Positions 45,126 to 58,548 are shown, counted from the first letter of the stretch. The stretch: 64,000 bases of DNA from Lantana camara (GCA_037501455.1 CM074855.1:54195001-54259000); one strand, 5' to 3'. The notes: generated by a model from the sequence alone, not told the origin. Numbers and translations: made by a program.

Positions 45126-46488
45126 GCTCGTTCCAGCAATAAAACGTCATGAAAATAGAGAAACATCTATGCTACAAATTCACCAACATGCTCAGTTAAG
45201 ATATGATCACGAATAGGCAATAAAACAACTCGAAAACAACATATAAACAATCTCCCAAAATGCTCAACCGTGAGATGAAGGATGAAGTGATCAATTTATA
45301 CATTTTCTTCAAAATCTCATTAATGGCAACTCATGAATGCTTCAAATACCATATAATACATCACTATAATTACAAAGAAGGAGTCAAGACAATCATATTC
45401 ATGCTTGGAATCAACCATATTCATCAAGGAATGAAAGAGACCAACACATTTCCTCATAACCTAACTATTCATCTTCTTCTCCAAAAACTCATGAAAGCAT
45501 GCTCAAAATTGGGGATGAATGGATCAAAATGACTCATGATGGATGTATAATACAACCCTAAGCTTACCTTGTGGATTGGATGAATGTTGGAAGAGATTTG
45601 AGCTTTGAATCTCCAAGCTTTGGCAAGGTTACGGGAATAGACTGGAGCAGGGGCTTTTGGGCAGATTTTCTCTTGTGTTTGAGGGTTGGCTCGGTTAAGG
45701 GAGATAAGGATCAGATAGTGGGCTTAACTGGGGTTCCAATTTCTCCAACCATAGTTAATTTGCTCAAGGTTTGAATGAGTTATGGCATTTTTAGTAAAGG
45801 GTGGCAGATTTGAATTCGTTTCATTTTTGGTTGAATTTTGGGGTTTCAAATGGTCTTAGAAAAATATGAGGCTAAGTTCATTGAACCTGAATTTTTTTTA
45901 CGAGTTCAACGAAGTTGACGGAACTCGATTTCGAGTTCCCGAGCTCAAGATATTGCATACGGAACCAAGGGTGTGCTAAGTGCTCGTTAGCCCCTGGTTT
46001 GGTTCCAAACATACCAAATAAATTTAAAACGCAACCAAACGACCCCGAAATTGTAAAACGATCATATATTTATGTTCATGACACACATAGCTCCAACATA
46101 TTAAATTTCCACAAAATTTCGAATTCAAATCATATAGAAACGACACGCAACAAATCTCACATGCGCAAGTATTTCAAATAATCATATGGATTTAATTCGA
46201 ACAATTTCAAATAATTTTCTTATTCAAATAATAATAAAAGTAAATCATATAATTACATAGTTATAATAATTTTAACGTGAAATTAGGGAACATATAAGTT
46301 ATTAAAGCACAAGTGGTTCAGGTAATCTTATACATTCCAATTGAAATATTTCATATATATTTGAATTAATCACATATTTAACAATTAAATAATGAAATCT
46401 AAATAAAGGAAACGTTATAGCCAATTAATTTGCGCAAATAGCTAAATACATACGTCATTTTAGGATTCGGAAAAGTTGGGGCGTTATA

Positions 46489-46524
46489 ACCTCTCCCCCT
46501 TAAAAAGAATCCATCCTCGGATTC
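46489..46524 (-). promoter_or_regulatory. Polypurine tract and AGGA-loop hairpin, LARD3
   Basis: On the minus strand GAATCCG[AGGA]TGGATTC (46524-46507; one G-T wobble in the stem) is followed by TTTTTAAGGGGGAGAGGT and the LTR start. It closely matches LARD1. Confidence 0.85.
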
Positions 46525-46540
46525 ACTACTCGACCGAACA

Positions 46541-46990
46541 AACAATGAGAGATCCCCGTCTCTCACAAGAAACAAGGAGAGAGCCCCATCTCTCGAGCAA
46601 CAATGAGATAACCCCGTCTCTCGCAAGCAATAAGGAGAGAGCCCCATCTCTCGAGCAACAATGAGAGAACCCCGTCTATCGCAAGCAACAAGGAGAGAGC
46701 CCCATCTCTCGAGCAACAATGAGAGAACCCCATCTCTCGCAAGCAAAGAGAGCACCCCGTCTCTCAAAAAAAAATAAGAGAATCCCCGTCTCTTACAAAC
46801 GACGAGAGCACCCCGTCTATCAAACAAAACAAACCAAGAAAATCTCCAAAGAGAGAAAACAAAGAGAGCATCTCAAACAAAACAAACCAAGAAAATCTCC
46901 AAAGAGAGAAAAAAAAGAGAGCACCCCGTCTCTTACAAACGATGAGAGCATCCCGTCTCTCAAACAAAACAATGCAAGAAAATCTCCAAT
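46541..46990 (-). repeat. Stem-loop array of LARD3
   Basis: A long run of GAGAGA[..CCCCG/CCCCA..]TCTCTC inverted repeats (plus-strand reading) starts near 46546 and continues with interruptions to about 46986. Some pairs of units are themselves repeated with a period of about 58 nt (GGAGAGAGCCCCATCTCTCG alternating with GAGAGAACCCCGTCTCTC). Frames crossing the array, such as a 142-codon minus-strand frame, are repeat artefacts. Confidence 0.8.
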
Positions 46991-48021
46991 ACCCCCGAGC
47001 AACACAACGTGAAACCAATTAAAATCTCGTAAGACACACAAAGCAGACAATAGCTATCATCAACGTTGACATGATAAGGAATCAAAGCATATAACCTAAA
47101 AATTATTTAAGTTAAATTTGCATGGATGCATGTATCATGGATGCTTCATGTACCGTTCACCGTAGTTGCATAATTTAAAACCGTGAGTTTTGTTGTCCAA
47201 TGCATGAGCTGTCCCGAAAGTGAGTTTAGTGCTTGACTTGTCTTTAAACTCTTCAGGGTACCCCGGTGAAGTAATGATAAATCCTCTAAGGATTTTATTC
47301 TTTACTCCTTCTGACTTGTACTGATTTCAAATCTTCTTCTTCAGTCCTTCATCAATCCTTATAAGTTTCCTTCAATAATACCAACTACTCAACGACCGAG
47401 CTTGGATTCCACACTAGACTGTTAGATCATTCGTCATGAACTGAAATCCATAGCTATTTTCTTTACCCAATCAAAGCCTAACATACCATCGAAGATAACT
47501 AAACTTGGCATCCTTAAAAGTCCATTCCCTCCCTGGGTATATATCATCCAAATCTATCCTTATCTTACGTTCAATTTACCCTTTTCACTCTTTTTAAACC
47601 TCTAAGGTGAAATTTGGTATTCGGACCCTGCAATTCTTTAATCGAAGATAGGATGTTCTTGATGATTCTTGAAGTTTGATTTAGATTTACCAATGTTCAT
47701 CCTCGCCGGTTTTGTTTCTTCTTAACTTATTCTGAACTCATTGAATCAAGCTTTATTGACAGCGTCCCTTCCTACGATAACTTGAATCGGTTCCCTCTTG
47801 ACAGCTCAGCCTGGGGAGCTTTCTAAACCCCTTCCTAACTCCTTTATCTCCCAATCGACTTACATACGTAGATCGATTCCACGAGCGATCTCCTCTATTC
47901 TCCGTGAAAATCTTCAACCCAATTTAGTAGCTTAGCTCTCCTTTTAATGGTCAACCCTTAAAGTCGTCTTATTCATTTCCGTTCACCAACGTAAAATTCC
48001 CGGATCTTCCTTAATTACATT
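46991..48021 (-). other. LARD3 non-coding internal region (partial)
   Basis: The GGTACATGAAGCATCCATG motif lies on the minus strand near 47155-47130. The stretch 47200-47300 (with CTTCAGGGTACCCCGGTGAAG) is the reverse complement of LARD1 sequence near 27935-28000. No coding frame is recognised. The region is cut at 48021 by LARD2. Confidence 0.65.
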
Positions 48022-51000
48022 TGTAACGCCCCAGTTTTTCAGAGGTTTGAGCATGACGTATTTGTTTACCAATGTGCGCAATTTAATTAAAGATATATGC
48101 TTCATTATTATTTCCTTTATTGATTTTATTAATTGCTTGTAAATTCTTGAGACATTTGAGCATGTGTGTTTATGTTTGATACCATTTCCATTTGATTCGA
48201 ATTCCGTTTTTCGTGGAAACTTAGCATGAGTGAATTATGTGACTTACGATTATAGATATATGCTCGTTGCATGATTTTATTCTTGTATGTGTGAGTTTTG
48301 GATTCTTTTGTGTGATCGGAACCGAAAAGGGGGCTAAAGAGCATTTAGCGCACCTTGTGTTCCGGGCTGCATATCTTGAGCTCGGGAACTCGGAATCGAG
48401 TTCCGTCACCTCCAGTGGATCCGGATCGATGAATCAGAGACAATGGGACAAGCCTCATATTTTTATAAGATTAATTGGATTGCCAAATTTTAACCGAAAC
48501 AAGCCCCTTGCGCCAAAAATGACAAATAATAGCTATTTCACGTTCACGGACCTATCCTAACTTTCCTAGACCCTAACCATTGACCTATACCCACTTGCCA
48601 AACCAAACCCTCTCTCACTCACCAAACTCAGCCAAAAGAGAAGAAAGAAGGAGAAAGAAGAGAAGAAAAGGGGAGAAGAAAGGAATTATTCAAACCTTGG
48701 GGTATTTGAGCTACTAACCCCACCATTTCTACTCCAAATTGAAAGGTAAGACCATATTTGTGATGTACATCTTCTTGTAGTCATTTTAAGTTAAGGATTG
48801 CATGATTTCTTCAAGTTATGATCATGTATTGACATATGGGTTGATTAGTGAGGGTTTGGGAGAAATTGATGATTCTAGCTTGCCTTCTTGTGGATTCTTT
48901 GGATATGATGCATGTAAATTGCTCCTAAGACATCATTTTTCATATGTATGAACTTGCTTTGTTGTTGGATTAGAATCCATGATTTTGCCATTTATGAAAT
49001 TGAAGTATTGCTTGAGCTTGCTCCATATTCATTCCTTGCATGAGTTGTTGCAACTTTGGACCATTAATTGGCTTGAAATGCATGAATTCTTGCTACCTTA
49101 ACTTACCTATGTGTGTTAATTTGATGTTTATATGGTTTAGCATGAGTTTTGCCCTGTTTGTTGTGTGTTTTTCGCCACTGACCTAAATCCACGAGGGTGG
49201 ATTTTGGAAAAATCCACGGGGGTGGATTTGAGTCAGTGAGTTTCTGACCAGAATCCATGGGGGTGGAGTTTTTCCCCATGGGGGTGGATTCTGTCCAGCC
49301 TGTTTTTGTTACTCCAATTCCATTTTTCTTCGTTTGTTTGATCTTCCTCCACCTCTTTTATGACTTCTACACTATGCTAACATGTATAATTATGTGGTAT
49401 GATTATGAAATGGAATTCATGACTTGAATTGATATGTTTTGGTAGAGCAACGAACTACTATGATATTATATGACTTAAGTGCTAATACGTGAAATGTTAA
49501 GTACCTTCTTATAATATTTTGATATCTTAAATGATTTCTTTTGCTTCTATATTTATTATATACCTTGTAAACTTGTTTATGTAGCTTCTATGAATACTAT
49601 ATGAAAGTTATGAACGAATGAGCTTGATAACTCCATGTATTGAATGTACTTGAATGAATTACGTGATAATGCGACTCTTCTTGTAACTACCGCATCCCTT
49701 ATGTGTTCAATGGATTCCTTTCACATCTAAATGATTCACGTTCATTGTAAACATGTTGATATTTATCTTATGATTATTGTATGGAATTTTTGGCTAGTTT
49801 TGATTTGAATTATGAAAGATATGATACGATTGAACGTGAAACCTTCATGTATTGAATGTACATGGGTTGAGTGCTTGATTATATGTCTCCATGACATTGT
49901 ATTACTTTTTATGCATCCCATACCATGTTAATGCATTGTTGTGCGTCTTATATGGTTCATTTGGAGTATTGAGTCTCACAAAGTACACTACATTGTCTTC
50001 TGTTCAGATTCTCCAGGGTGGAGACTTGCCGGGTTCAAAATGCACCATGAGTCTTCCTTCTTTTGGTATTGTCGGTAAGGTGTAACAGGTGGGTTTCTCT
50101 TCTATTAGTTAATGACCTTATATAATCCTAACAAGTAAAGATTTCGGCCAAAATTATTAAATACATATAGAGTCATTTACCGAGTCTATGATTTTGGACG
50201 TATAGCCTTTCTTTTATGAATACCTACCGAAAGTTTTGGCGAGAAATGAAGGAATAAATGAATGCACAATGGGGCCCAGGGACTTGGTGTTAGAGGCTAT
50301 CCGGGGAGGCATAGGTCGACGGTGATCCCTTTCTACCAGTTTCATTTATATAACGGCGTAACCGTGCCCCGTTAGGAGTTAGCGGGGAAGGGACGCTGAG
50401 TGCCATCTGGGGAGTCATGAAACCCTTTTGGTCAATGCATGGATGGCTCGGGCCGATCACCCGGCCATTACCCGGAGGAAGAAGGTGTAAATGTTTATGA
50501 TTGTGCACGAAAGAATGATATGTATGAATGAATGAATGAACGAATGTATGAATGATTAATGGATTACACAAGGTGTTGGTTGGAGATAATGCACGCCCAC
50601 TCGCCGGGCCACAAATGACCTAATTAATGGAATTTGATGGTTATAATCCCTTTTGATGATTTCTTTATCTCACCCACTTGGGAAATGCTTTGCAAACCTC
50701 ATTTGGGGATTATAACTTGCATGTGAATGTTTACATACTGTCTTATATTATATTATGCCCTATTTTATACCCATCAGTCTCTTATAGACTGAACCTGGCT
50801 TTGTTTTCAGTTTTGTAGGTTTTGGTGTGCTAGGCGGGGTTCCGAGTCGGTCAAGTTCTACGTCTTAGTTTGAGTCACTTTGCACGCATCTTTGTATTTT
50901 GATTAAGGGATGAAAGAATGTAAGTATGAATCACGGTTATGATTATGATTATGAATTATGTTTGAATTTCGGGACTAGGTATTTATGCTAGTTGAACCCG

Positions 51001-51219
51001 TCATTACTTCTTATGTTTATTATGAATAGTATGATTTGTTTTTGAAATTTCATGTATTTTAGTCTTATTCTTTTGGTTTTAAGTTTAGCTCCCGCCTAGC
51101 ATAGCGAGTGAGTGAGTCCCCGTTCGCTGTGAGCTTGGTTCATGTATGGATTTTCCATTTCATGTGTGGATCGGGCTCATAGTGCGGGGGATGTGGCGCC
51201 TCTTGTTCCCGGTGCTACA
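48022..51219 (+). repeat. 5' LTR of LARD2
   Basis: It starts TGTAACGCCCCAG and ends CCCGGTGCTACA. Landmarks: hairpin GGAACTCG[gaat]CGAGTTCC (48385-48404), donor-like TTGAAAG|GTAAGA (GT 48746-48747), TCCACGGGGGTGGA palindromes (49185-49290), exon-like block 50008-50098 (after TTCAG, before GTGGG), GC-rich block ending ACCCGGAGGAAGAAGG (50271-50488), hairpin TCAGTCT[cttat]AGACTGA (50774-50792), and acceptor-like TTTTCAGTTTTGTAG (AG 50817-50818). Confidence 0.94.
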
Positions 51220-51241
51220 TCCTTAAGTGGTATCAGAGCCC
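51220..51241 (+). promoter_or_regulatory. Primer binding site of LARD2 (initiator-Met tRNA)
   Basis: TGGTATCAGAGCCC at 51228-51241 follows the LTR end by eight bases, with the same TCCTTAAG spacer as in LARD1. Confidence 0.9.
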
Positions 51242-54200
51242 AGTTGCAAAACCGGTGTTCTGGTATCGTGATTGAGTCAGTTTAGGTCGTGCGGCATAGG
51301 AACAACTTGTCAGCGTATGCATTGCATTGGCTTTTATTGTTATTTGCTGCTAATTGTTGAGATTGTTCGACATACATAACTTAATTTTAATCTCATTACT
51401 TTGGTATTGCATTTTGCATTTAGTGTGCTTTTAATGATTCAACTATGTGCCATAAGCATATCCTAACCGACATACATATATATTTGAGTTGAATTTTGAT
51501 TATAGATTGTAATCATGTCAATCAAGCTACAATCTATTTCAACTACAAGTTACTTCTACTAGATCGACGGAGGGATTGTGGGAGCAAAAAGGGAATTGAA
51601 GGCTAGGTGTTCAATTTTCGCGGCTTACCAAATGGAATTTCATATCATGGCTCGATATCATGAGAGGAAGCTAATAGGAAGCTTGGATCATGGGAAGGTT
51701 CATCAATTTCATCCTTTTTGCAAACCTTGAAGATTATCAAAGTACAAGTATGGTGGAGACTCAAAATTTCTAATTTAAGGGAGTTGTGAGACAACAAGAT
51801 GGATGTGGAACTTCTTACCACCCAATTATAAAGGCGTTCAATACGAGATCAAACTCTCCAAGGCCCACCGTTGAGACCTCCGAGTTCGATATGGTTGAGC
51901 AATTGGAAGGTCAAGTTGGGAAACTTCAAAGGACCAAATGCAAGATGTGTTGGAGGCTTCGACTCAACTAAGATGAAAAGAGTGGAGAGCCGTTAATTGT
52001 AGGATTTTACAAAAAGGAGTCAGGTCAAGAAGCATGGGAGAACGGTTGCAATTGAGGATTAACAAATGGATACAAAGCAAAGATAGCCAGGAGTCTCGAA
52101 GAATTCAAATCGCATCAACTCTTTGGAATTTTGGAACACGGTGATATCAAGAAGCAAGCAAGGATGGGAAAGCATCACGAACGATTGAACAATGTTCAAC
52201 CTTGCAAACTTTGCTCATGATAATGGAATCAAAGGACAAGATATCGAGCTAAAGCCACCACTACGGTGACAGGTTCATAACATTCATATCACGTGCATCA
52301 TACGCCATTTTAAATTATTTCAATTTATTTATTTATGTGTACATTGTGATTAATATAATTGCTCCAATGTGTTTTAACATTCAAATTGTTAAATTGTTAT
52401 TGCATACTCTTTTGCGGAATTATGTGTCTTGGGTGTTATAATTGATGTCTAGATGTTATATTTCTTTTGTTGAAATATGTGTTGCACGCATTTAACATTG
52501 TAACCCAACATGCACTGTTTGAGTGTATACTTGTTAGGATACTTTCTCAGTTTAATGCCTCAACTACTAATTCAACCGAATCCTTACCGAAGCTCTACCG
52601 AAGCGGGTCAAAAGGGAAATTTTTGGGCGATAGGGATATGCCGGAAGTGAAAGTTAAATTGTGGGAGATTTAGGGTTGGAATGGACTTAGAATTATTTAG
52701 ATCAAATAAGAAAAGAGAAGAAGACTTCGGATTGCAAGAAAAATTGGAAAGAAGGAAGTCAGTGGGCAAAGGAAGATGGATGTTATTCCAATCCAAACGT
52801 CTTGATTTGATGTGAGTAACTCACTGAACCATTTCTTAGTTAGAGTTACTCTGTAGAAGGAGATTAGGATTTTCGGTGAAAAGGATATGGATAGAGTTCG
52901 AAATAGGGGTTTTCTATAGAATCTGGTATCATACTCTGAAGATGGTGGAATTATGGAGGAGCTTCTGCGGAACTGTTATGTTAGCTCAAAAGAAAAGGAA
53001 CCGAATCAGATTGGCACAATTCGTGATGGCAACTATAAAGGTTGATTTTGATTGAGGGTTGGAGGAGCTCGGATGACACCCAACAAATTAAGACGCAACT
53101 ATGTACTGGTTGATTTTCCATGATAACTCAAAAGAAGTTAAGGAGAAAGGAATAGTAGGGAGCAATTATGGAAGGACTTGAATTGGACCCTAGGGAATTG
53201 AAGTAGCCGGAACCAAATGCATCTTTACAAATAGATTCTTGGGCCAGTCGTGTATATGGGATTCAGATACCGAAGATGGTGATATTATCAGGGAACCTCT
53301 GATGGATTTTGAAAATAACTTTGGGAAAAGGAAAACTCGATCGAATCGTCATGCTTGAAGATGATGGTAACCACTCCTAAGTTAACTAAGTCCTCAACAA
53401 AAGAATTCAAGGGGTGAATAAAAGGAAAAGAGATAAAATGTACGTATAAAGATTGAAGATCAAGTAATTAGAGAGAATAGCAAAAGACATCACTAAGTAT
53501 TGAAGGAATGTGGATAACACGACATACAAATTTCACCGAGTTATCGGTCATTCTTCTATGAAGACTTCCAAGGATATTAAGTTGAGCGAAATCGGGAAGT
53601 AGAGATGGTGAAATTATGTGGACTAAGTGTAAAGGAGTAAATGGATCAAAACTGGATGAATCACTACCGTTCAAAGATAAGGAAGAATTACCATGGCAAG
53701 AGATGAGGAAGGATTCATATGAAGGATTAGCACTTGGTACCATGTCAAAATTTTAAGTGATAGAAACTGTGAGGTTAATCGCGGAAGGGATTATAATTGG
53801 ATTACCGTGTTCCCTGACTTGAAGACGAGGGGTTAAGAAAGGTAGTGAATAACAGGAATCGATCTAATCACTATAATTGGTGATTGATTTAGTGAGGATT
53901 AATACAATTGGTTGTGGGAAGGGATACTATGATTTAATCAAGATGGGTTACCGACTTTTCAAATGTTTTCCGTGGGAAGTTGGGAATGCTATTTCAGCGA
54001 GAGAATAAATTCTAGAATCCGAGAAAGGGTCGAGTGTGATTCATGAATAAAGACTGGCTATGGAATGGCAATTAGGTAGTTGTTACGATGTGAACACGCC
54101 GAGGATTCCAAAGCTTAGTACTACGAGCAAAAAGGAAATTCCAAGAATTAATCAAGAGCCAAATCGGAGCCTCCAACCGCATTATGAATTATCAACTTTC

Positions 54201-54493
54201 AACCTCATTGCTTAGGTGAATGGTATAAGAAACATTCATGGCATATGCATACATGCAATTGTAATTCAAATAATTTTGACGATGTATACCTTGTTTCCCT
54301 TTCACGATAATTGCTTTGCATGATTGATGACGTATGTGCTTGCTTTATATATATTGCTTTGTCTTATGTGTCTTATATGATTTCAATTGTTGTAATTGAT
54401 TATGTTGCCTCCTGTTTGATGTTTGCTCTTTGATGTTTCTGTATGGGTTGTGTGGCTCGGGTGTATTGGAGACTTCCTTGCTTTGTTGCTTTT
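51242..54493 (+). other. LARD2 non-coding internal domain
   Basis: No gag or pol motif and no long frame are present. Homology with LARD1 is patchy but clear at the 5' side (CGCGGCTTAC, AGGAAGCTTGGATCA and neighbouring blocks). The GCATTCATG-type motif is present twice: AGGTTCATAACATTCATATC (52270) and TGGTATAAGAAACATTCATG (about 54226). Confidence 0.75.
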
Positions 54494-54660
54494 CAGAGAC
54501 GGGGTTCTCTCTCTTTGTTGCTCTTGAGAGACGGGGTTCTCTCTCTTTGTTGTTTGAGAGACGGGGGCTCCTTGTTGTTTCAGAGACGGGGCTCTCTCTC
54601 TGTTGCCTTCGAGAGACGGGGTTCTCTCTCTTTGTTGTTTGAGAGGCGGGGTTCTCTCTT
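54494..54660 (+). repeat. Stem-loop array of LARD2
   Basis: Six units of the type GAGAGACGGGGTTCTCTC start near 54495, 54526, 54556, 54581, 54611 and 54641, with about 25-31 nt spacing, ending 20 nt before the hairpin next to the polypurine tract. Confidence 0.8.
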
Positions 54661-54679
54661 TGTTTGCATAGGTTGTAGT

Positions 54680-54715
54680 GAATCCGAGGACGGATTCATT
54701 TTAAGGGGGTTAGGT
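54680..54715 (+). promoter_or_regulatory. Polypurine tract and AGGA-loop hairpin, LARD2
   Basis: GAATCCG[AGGA]CGGATTC (54680-54697) is followed by ATTTTAAGGGGGTTAGGT and the LTR start at 54716. The purine tract is interrupted by TT, unlike LARD1. Confidence 0.85.
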
Positions 54716-57361
54716 TGTAACGCCCCAGTTTTTCAGAGGTTTGAGCATGACGTATTTGTTTACCAATGTGCACAATTTAATTAACGATATATGCTTCATT
54801 ATTATTTCCTTTATTGATTTTATTAATTGATTGTGAATTCTTGAGACATTTGAGCATGTGTGTTTATGTTTGATACCATTTCCATTTGATTCGAATTCCG
54901 TTTTTCATGGAAACTTAGCATGAGTGAATTATGTGGCTTATGATTATATGTATATGCTCGTTGCATGATTTTATTCTTGTATGTGTGAGTTTTGGATTCT
55001 TTTGTGTGATCGGAACCGAAAAGGGGGCTAAAGAGCATTTAGCGCACCTTGTGTTCCGGGCGGCATATCTTGAGCTCGGGAACTCGGAATCGAGTTCCGT
55101 CACCTCCATTGGATCCGGATCGATGAATCAGACACAAAGGGACAAGCCTCATATTTTTATAAGATTAATTGGATTGCCAAAATTTAACCGAAACAAGCCT
55201 CTTGCGCCAAAAATGATAAATAATAGCTATTTCACGTTCACGAACCTATCCTAACGTTCCTAGACCCTAACCATTGACCTATACCCACTTGCCGAACCAA
55301 ACCCTCTCTCACTCACCAAACTCATCCAAAAGAGAAGAAAGAAGGAGAAAGAAGAGAAGAAAATGGGAGAAGAAAGGAACTATTCAAACCTTGGGGTATT
55401 TGAGCTCCTAACCCCACCATTTCTACTCCAAATTGAAAGGTAAGACCATATTTGTGATGTACATCTTCTTGTAGTCATTTTGAGTTAAGGATTGCATGAT
55501 TTCTTCAAGTTATGATCATGTATTGACATATGGGTTGATTAGTGAGGGTTTGGGAGAAATTGATGATTCTAGCTTGCCTTCTTGTGGAATTTTTGGATAT
55601 GATGCATGTAAATTGCTCCTAAGACATCATTTTTTATATGTATGAACTTGCTTTGTTGTTGGATTAGAATCCATGATTTTTCCATTTATGAAATTGAAGT
55701 ATTGCTTGAGCTTGCTCCATATTCATTCCTTGCATGAGTTGTTGCAACTTTGGACCATTAATTGGCCTGAAATGCATGAATTCTTGCTACCTTAACTTAC
55801 CTATGTGTGTTAATTTGATGTTTATATGGTTTAGCATGAGTTTTGCCCTGTTTGTTGTATGTTTTTCGCCACTGTCCTAAATCCACGAGGGTGGATTTTT
55901 CCGTGGATTTGAGTCAGTGAGTTTCTGACCAGAATCCTTGGGGGTGGATTCCGTCCAGCCTGTGTTTGTTACTCCGATTCCATTTTTCTTCGTTTGTTTG
56001 ATCTTCCTCCACCTCTTTTATGACTTCTACACTATGCTAACATGTATTATTATGTGTTATGATTATGAAGTGGAATTCATGACTTGAATTGATATGTTTT
56101 GGTCGAGCAACGAACTACTATGATATTATAAGACTTAAGTGCTAATACGTGAAAAGTTAAGTTCCTTCTTATTATTTTGATATCTTAAATGATTTCTTTT
56201 ACTTCTATATTTATTATATACATTGTAAACTTTTTTATGTAGCTTCTATGAATACTATATGGAAGTTATGAACGAATGAACTTGATAACTCCATGTATTA
56301 AATGTACTTGAATGAATTACGTGATAATGCGACTCTTCTTGTAACTAACGCATCCCTTATGTGTTCAATAGATTCCTTTCACATCTAAATGATTCATGTG
56401 CATTGTAAACATGTTGATATTTATCTTATGATTACTGTATGGAATTTTTTGCTCGTTTTGATTTGAATTATGAAAGATACGATACGATTGAATGTATTGA
56501 ATGTACATGGGTTGAGTGCTTGATTATATGTCTCCATGACATTGTATTACTTCTTATGCATCTCATACCACGTTAATGCATTGTCGTGCGTCTTATATGG
56601 TTCATTTGGAGTCTTGAGTCTCACAAAGTACACTAAATTGTCTTCTGTTCAGTTTCTCCAGGGTGGAGACTTGTCGGGTTCATAAGGCACCATGAGTCTT
56701 CCTTCTTTTGGTATTGTCGGTAATGTGTAACAGGTGGGTTTTTCTTCTATTAGTTAATGACCCTATATAATCCTAACATGTAAAGATTTCGGCCAAAATT
56801 ATTATATACATATAGAGTCATTTATCGAGTCTATGATTTTGGACGTATAACCTTTCTTTTATGAATACCTACCGAATGTTTTGGCGAGAAATGAAGGAAT
56901 GAATGAATACATAATGGGGCCCAGGGACTTGGTGTTAGAGGCTATCCGGGGAGGCATGGGTCGACGGTGATCCCTTTCTACCAGTTCCATTTATATAACG
57001 GCGTAACCGGACCCCGTTAGGAGTTAGCGGGAAATAGACGCTGAGTGCCATATGGGGAGTCATGAAACCCTTTTGGTCAATGCATGGATGGTTCGGGCCG
57101 ATCACCCGGCCATCACCCGGAGGAAGAAGGTGTAAATGTTTATGATTGTGCACAAAAGAATGATATGTATGAATGAATGAATGAACGAATGTATGAATGA
57201 TTAATGGATTACACAAGGTGCTGGTTGGAGATAATGCACGCCCACTCGCCGGGCCACAAATGACCTAATTAATGGAATTTGATGGTTATAACCCTTTTGA
57301 TGATTTCTTTATCTCACCCACTTGGGAAATGCTTTGCAAACCTCATTTGGGGATTATAACT
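54716..57361 (+). repeat. 3' LTR of LARD2, left part
   Basis: This part pairs with 48022-50714 of the 5' LTR and stops at GGATTATAACT, where element F begins. The 5' copy continues with GCATGTGAATG at that point. Landmarks: donor-like GT 55440-55441, palindrome region 55880-55955, exon-like block 56653-56733, GC-rich block 56915-57130. The remaining 500 bp or so should lie to the right of element F. Confidence 0.93.
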
Positions 57362-58548
57362 TGTAACGCCCCGAGTTTTCACAAGTGTAGGTAAGTGTTA
57401 CATGCGCATTTTTATTTAATTATGTGATTTTATAAATTGATTTGCTAATTAAATTCGTTTCTAATTTTATTTATTTGATTAAATTCTATATGAATTCCAA
57501 TATGTGCTATGAATATATGAATGATTTTGTGAAAATGTGAATTTCGTGAATTCGGTGTTATTTGAATGAAATTACATGTTTCATGCAATCCGTGGGTTTG
57601 ATTGTAACTTATTTGAATGTTTTGGACTAAATTGGAAATTGAGTTTGGGCTTAATTGCCACCTTCTTGAAAGTTTAGGGACCTATTTGTATATAGGCAAC
57701 CTCGAACGGTTTTCGCGATATCTTGAGCTCCGGACCTCGAAATCGAGATCCGTAACCGGCGATGAACTTGTTTAGACATTACCTATTCATTGAACTTGAC
57801 CTCGTACTCTTTTCTTATCATTTGAACCTTCGACAACAAACCTTTCCATAGCCTCGACTTTATAACTTGTTTGAACCGTTTTCTAATCGAACCGGACATG
57901 AACCGACCCGTATTCTACCCATTTTGTCACTAAATATCAGCATTTGTTCCCTTATGCATCTCATTTCATCGATCATCATCAGCTCAAGAGGCCAAAGAGA
58001 AGCTCCAAGAAAAAACCTTGTTGACCATTCAAACCCTAAGCTCAAGATCAACTTTCTTCCATCTTCTTCCAAGGTAAGGTATGGATTGTTTTTCCCTCTT
58101 TCTCCTCTCGATTTTCTTCCGATTATATCTTAGTATAAGTTGGAGAATAATGTGTTATGAGAAAAAACTTGAGAATGATGCAAATGGTATGAATTCTTGG
58201 TTCCATGTCTTTACTTGGTTTTAAATGATAGTTGATGCATGGAAATTGTTGCTTGTAGCTTCCTTATCATTTCTAGATGCTAGGATTTTGTGTTGGTTGA
58301 GTATAGCATGATTTGCCATTAATGAAGCTTGAAGCTTCCATGGATGAAAGCTTGACATTGAATGATCTTTTGCCAATTTTGATTATGAATTCTTGTAAGT
58401 ATGAATGAATTGCATGTTATATGTGAATTATACGGATTAAATTCATGTCTAAGAATGTATAAGAGCTTCCTTGTTTCTGCCCCTGTTTTTGCAAGCTTTT
58501 TCCTCGTGAAACAGAGCTTCTGCTCTGTTTTTCTTGGCAAAACGATGA

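Larger units (their letters stand above)
42705..46488 (-). repeat. 3' LTR of LARD3 (about 3.8 kb)
   Basis: On the minus strand it starts TATAACGCCCCAAC at 46488 (first bases changed from TGTAACG) and ends GGGGTGCTACA at 42705. Landmarks: hairpin GGAACTCG[...]CGAGTTCC (45939-45920), donor-like CAAG|GTAAGC (GT 45567-45566), CGCGACC palindromes (44894-45125), exon-like block 44018-43987 (after GTACAG, before GTTATT), GC-rich block with a 108-bp tandem duplication (43555-43770), a degraded CAGTCT hairpin (43156-43141), and acceptor-like TTCTCACAG (AG 43113-43112). Confidence 0.9.
42705..48021 (-). mobile_element. LARD3: non-coding LTR retrotransposon, 3' part visible
   Basis: On the minus strand the visible order is an internal region (48021-46489) and a 3' LTR (46488-42705). 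It is inserted in the integrase of element E after ATTCG (42700-42704); the second target copy is outside the window. The internal region is cut at 48021/48022 by LARD2. Stretches near 47110-47290 align with the LARD1 internal domain in reverse orientation, and no coding frame of gag or pol type is visible. Confidence 0.85.
48022..57361 (+). mobile_element. LARD2: non-coding LTR retrotransposon, 3' LTR interrupted by element F
   Basis: 5' LTR 48022-51219 (3198 bp), primer site 51228-51241, non-coding internal region to 54715, and 3' LTR from 54716 up to the insertion of element F at 57361/57362. It is inserted in LARD3 after ACATT (48017-48021); the other target copy lies outside the window. 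The two LTRs are similar throughout, apart from small indels such as about 20 bp missing in the 3' copy's palindrome region near 55890. Internal sequence is shared with LARD1. Confidence 0.92.

Noticed and set aside
46399..46827. 142-codon minus-strand frame with repeated RRGSL/RDGVLSLL-like units, and a similar 113-codon frame at 54443-54784
   Set aside because: These are translations of the GAGAGACGGGG stem-loop array. The repeat periodicity explains the protein repeats, and no start context or domain supports a gene.
46541..46990. CRISPR-like regular array
   Set aside because: The units are short inverted repeats with variable spacers in a plant retrotransposon, repeated at equivalent places in related elements. 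No cas gene and no repeat/spacer structure of CRISPR type is present.
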